21,301 bases of DNA from a bacterium (GTDB lineage: Bacteria; Patescibacteriota; Minisyncoccia; Minisyncoccales; GCA-002788555), in the NCBI GenBank assembly GCA_021158595.1, contig JAGGUF010000078.1:1-21301 (forward strand), given 5' to 3'. The notes under the pieces are model-generated. The model searched no databases. It was not told the origin of the DNA and worked only from the letters and a program-made list of their open reading frames with translations. Both the position numbers and the translations under genes were made by a program. Positions 20,312 to 21,301 of the stretch are shown one piece after another (position 1 is the first letter of the stretch; each line of letters starts with the position of its first letter).

Positions 20312-21280
20312 TTAGAGACATATCTTATTTAAAAACCTAATTCCTTCTTTTCTTTTTAACACATACTCTTTAAAATAGTTTTTCTCTCTTTCTGTTTTTG
20401 AACTAAAGTACTTTATTATTCCCCACCAAAACATTACCAGAACATTGGTTAAGGCTCCTGCATATAGTTTTTCTCTATCAAGATCTCTTTTATAGATTTC
20501 TTTTGCCTTTTTTATTATTTTCTCAAAACTCTTAATTTTAATAGGTTTTGGATAAAACAGATTTCCTCCTAAAATAATACCTAAATCATAATGGAGCCCA
20601 TTTCTAATGTTAAAACCAGCATATTCAAAATCTAAAATATATATTTTTCCATTTTCTGTTAACCTTAGATTTTCGAAAATTAGGTCATTATGAGTAGAAA
20701 GTTTTCCTCCAAGAGATAATTTTTTCTTTGTTGCTCTTTCAATTTTTTCTATTTCTTCAATTTCCTCTTTTTTTATTAATTTTTTAACAGGATATTTCTT
20801 GGCTTCTTTTCTGTATTTTTCTACTTCATCTTTAAATACATCGTATATATTAACAAACTTCACTCCACTGGTATGGAAGGTATGAAGAGATTTTACTAAA
20901 GCAGTCTGAATCTTTGGGTTTTCTAAATCCTTTCCATTGATATCTCTCCCCTTAATATACTCACTCATCATTGTTCCATCAGGAAGGTCAAATTTTTCTT
21001 TAGGATTTAAAATATTTGTTCCATTTAAGACATAAACAATATACCTGGGAACAACATCCCTCAATTTTTTAGATTTAGCAATCCTCAGGACATTTTTCCC
21101 CTCAATTTTTCTATCTACAATATCAGTTCTTTTCCAAGGGAGTCTGACAAAAAACTTTTTATCCTTGTGTTGGACAACCCAGTTTCTATTTGTCTGACCT
21201 CCTGCCTTTTTTACCTTTATATTATTAGGCCGCCAGTATTTATTTAGTTTACAAATTAACCTAAGATCTTTTTTATTCAT
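20312..21280 (-). CDS. Choline/ethanolamine-kinase (LicA) or aminoglycoside-phosphotransferase-fold kinase
   Basis: A protein of 322 residues with the APH/choline-kinase fold. The N-lobe glycine-type loop KKAGGQTNRNWVV is at 24-36, the Brenner motif HNDLIFEN at 197-204 (catalytic Asp199, Asn204), the Mg-binding ILDFEYAG at 215-222 and YDLG at 231-234. DFEYAG with a YDLG follow-up is closer to LicA choline kinases than to drug-resistance kinases, but substrate is not provable. The start has GGAG 7 nt upstream (minus strand GGAGAAAAAAATG), so unlike most genes here it is Shine-Dalgarno-like and not TATG. No neighbour for phosphocholine transfer is visible. Confidence 0.82.
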   Translation of the reverse strand: MNKKDLRLICKLNKYWRPNNIKVKKAGGQTNRNWVVQHKDKKFFVRLPWKRTDIVDRKIEGKNVLRIAKSKKLRDVVPRYIVYVLNGTNILNPKEKFDLPDGTMMSEYIKGRDINGKDLENPKIQTALVKSLHTFHTSGVKFVNIYDVFKDEVEKYRKEAKKYPVKKLIKKEEIEEIEKIERATKKKLSLGGKLSTHNDLIFENLRLTENGKIYILDFEYAGFNIRNGLHYDLGIILGGNLFYPKPIKIKSFEKIIKKAKEIYKRDLDREKLYAGALTNVLVMFWWGIIKYFSSKTEREKNYFKEYVLKRKEGIRFLNKICL

Positions 21281-21283
21281 TTT

Positions 21284-21301
21284 TTTCTCCTTCCCCCACC
21301 T
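21284..21301. repeat. Left end of a possible ninth repeat core, cut by the window
   Basis: The window ends CTCCTTCCCCCACCT, matching the outer C-rich arm (CCTCCCCCACCT) of copies 4 and 7. The partner arm would lie beyond 21301. It also supplies, on the minus strand, the GGAG upstream of the kinase gene. Confidence 0.5.

Overview
This is an AT-rich bacterial window dominated by the S10/spc ribosomal-protein cluster (tuf to map). Behind it lies a mixed accessory block: galT, a two-domain regulator, an IMPase-family phosphatase, hisC-hisB, a HAD phosphatase and a LicA/APH-type kinase. Three traits point to the Candidate Phyla Radiation (Patescibacteria, probably Parcubacteria): rpmD (L30) is missing between rpsE and rplO, several ribosomal proteins are trimmed or have unusual tails, and almost no gene has a Shine-Dalgarno sequence. 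The phylum call is an inference; no rRNA gene is present.

Layout. 1-498: the tail of an unknown gene, its terminator, a long hairpin, and a promoter plus structured leader for tuf. 499-9385: tuf, rpsJ, rplC, rplD, rplW, rplB, rpsS, rplV, rpsC, rplP, rpmC, rpsQ, rplN, rplX, rplE, rpsN, rpsH in canonical order. 9453-10010: a class I SAM methyltransferase inserted into the spc operon. 10162-14611: rplF, rplR, rpsE, a 60-residue rplO lacking its globular domain, secY, adk, map. 14634-15599: galT. 15600-17416 (minus): a phosphoribosyltransferase-like/Lrp-AsnC fusion regulator downstream of an IMPase/HisN-like phosphatase with its own promoter. 17555-19212 (minus): hisB-hisC, translationally coupled. 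19437-20216: HAD phosphatase. 20312-21280 (minus): choline-kinase/APH-like kinase.

Three patterns run through the window. (i) A family of palindromic, MITE-like repeats has a C-rich/G-rich hairpin core and, in the fuller copies, TGTA...CCAACCACTTTGGTAAC-type terminal inverted repeats. It occurs about every 2-3 kb, including at four places inside the ribosomal-protein operon. (ii) Of 32 gene starts, 30 (seven of them re-chosen inside a longer frame) read TATG with no Shine-Dalgarno; the two exceptions both carry GGAG-type sites. (iii) Hairpins sit immediately before several starts (tuf, rplC, the IMPase gene), suggesting leader-level control.

Functionally, the first 14.6 kb build ribosomes (r-proteins, EF-Tu), membrane insertion (SecY), nucleotide balance (Adk) and N-terminal Met removal (Map). 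The minus-strand block looks like a partial histidine branch (HisB, HisC, possible HisN) next to a regulator whose N-terminal half resembles a PRPP-binding enzyme. PRPP is the entry substrate of histidine synthesis, so the pairing is suggestive but unproven.
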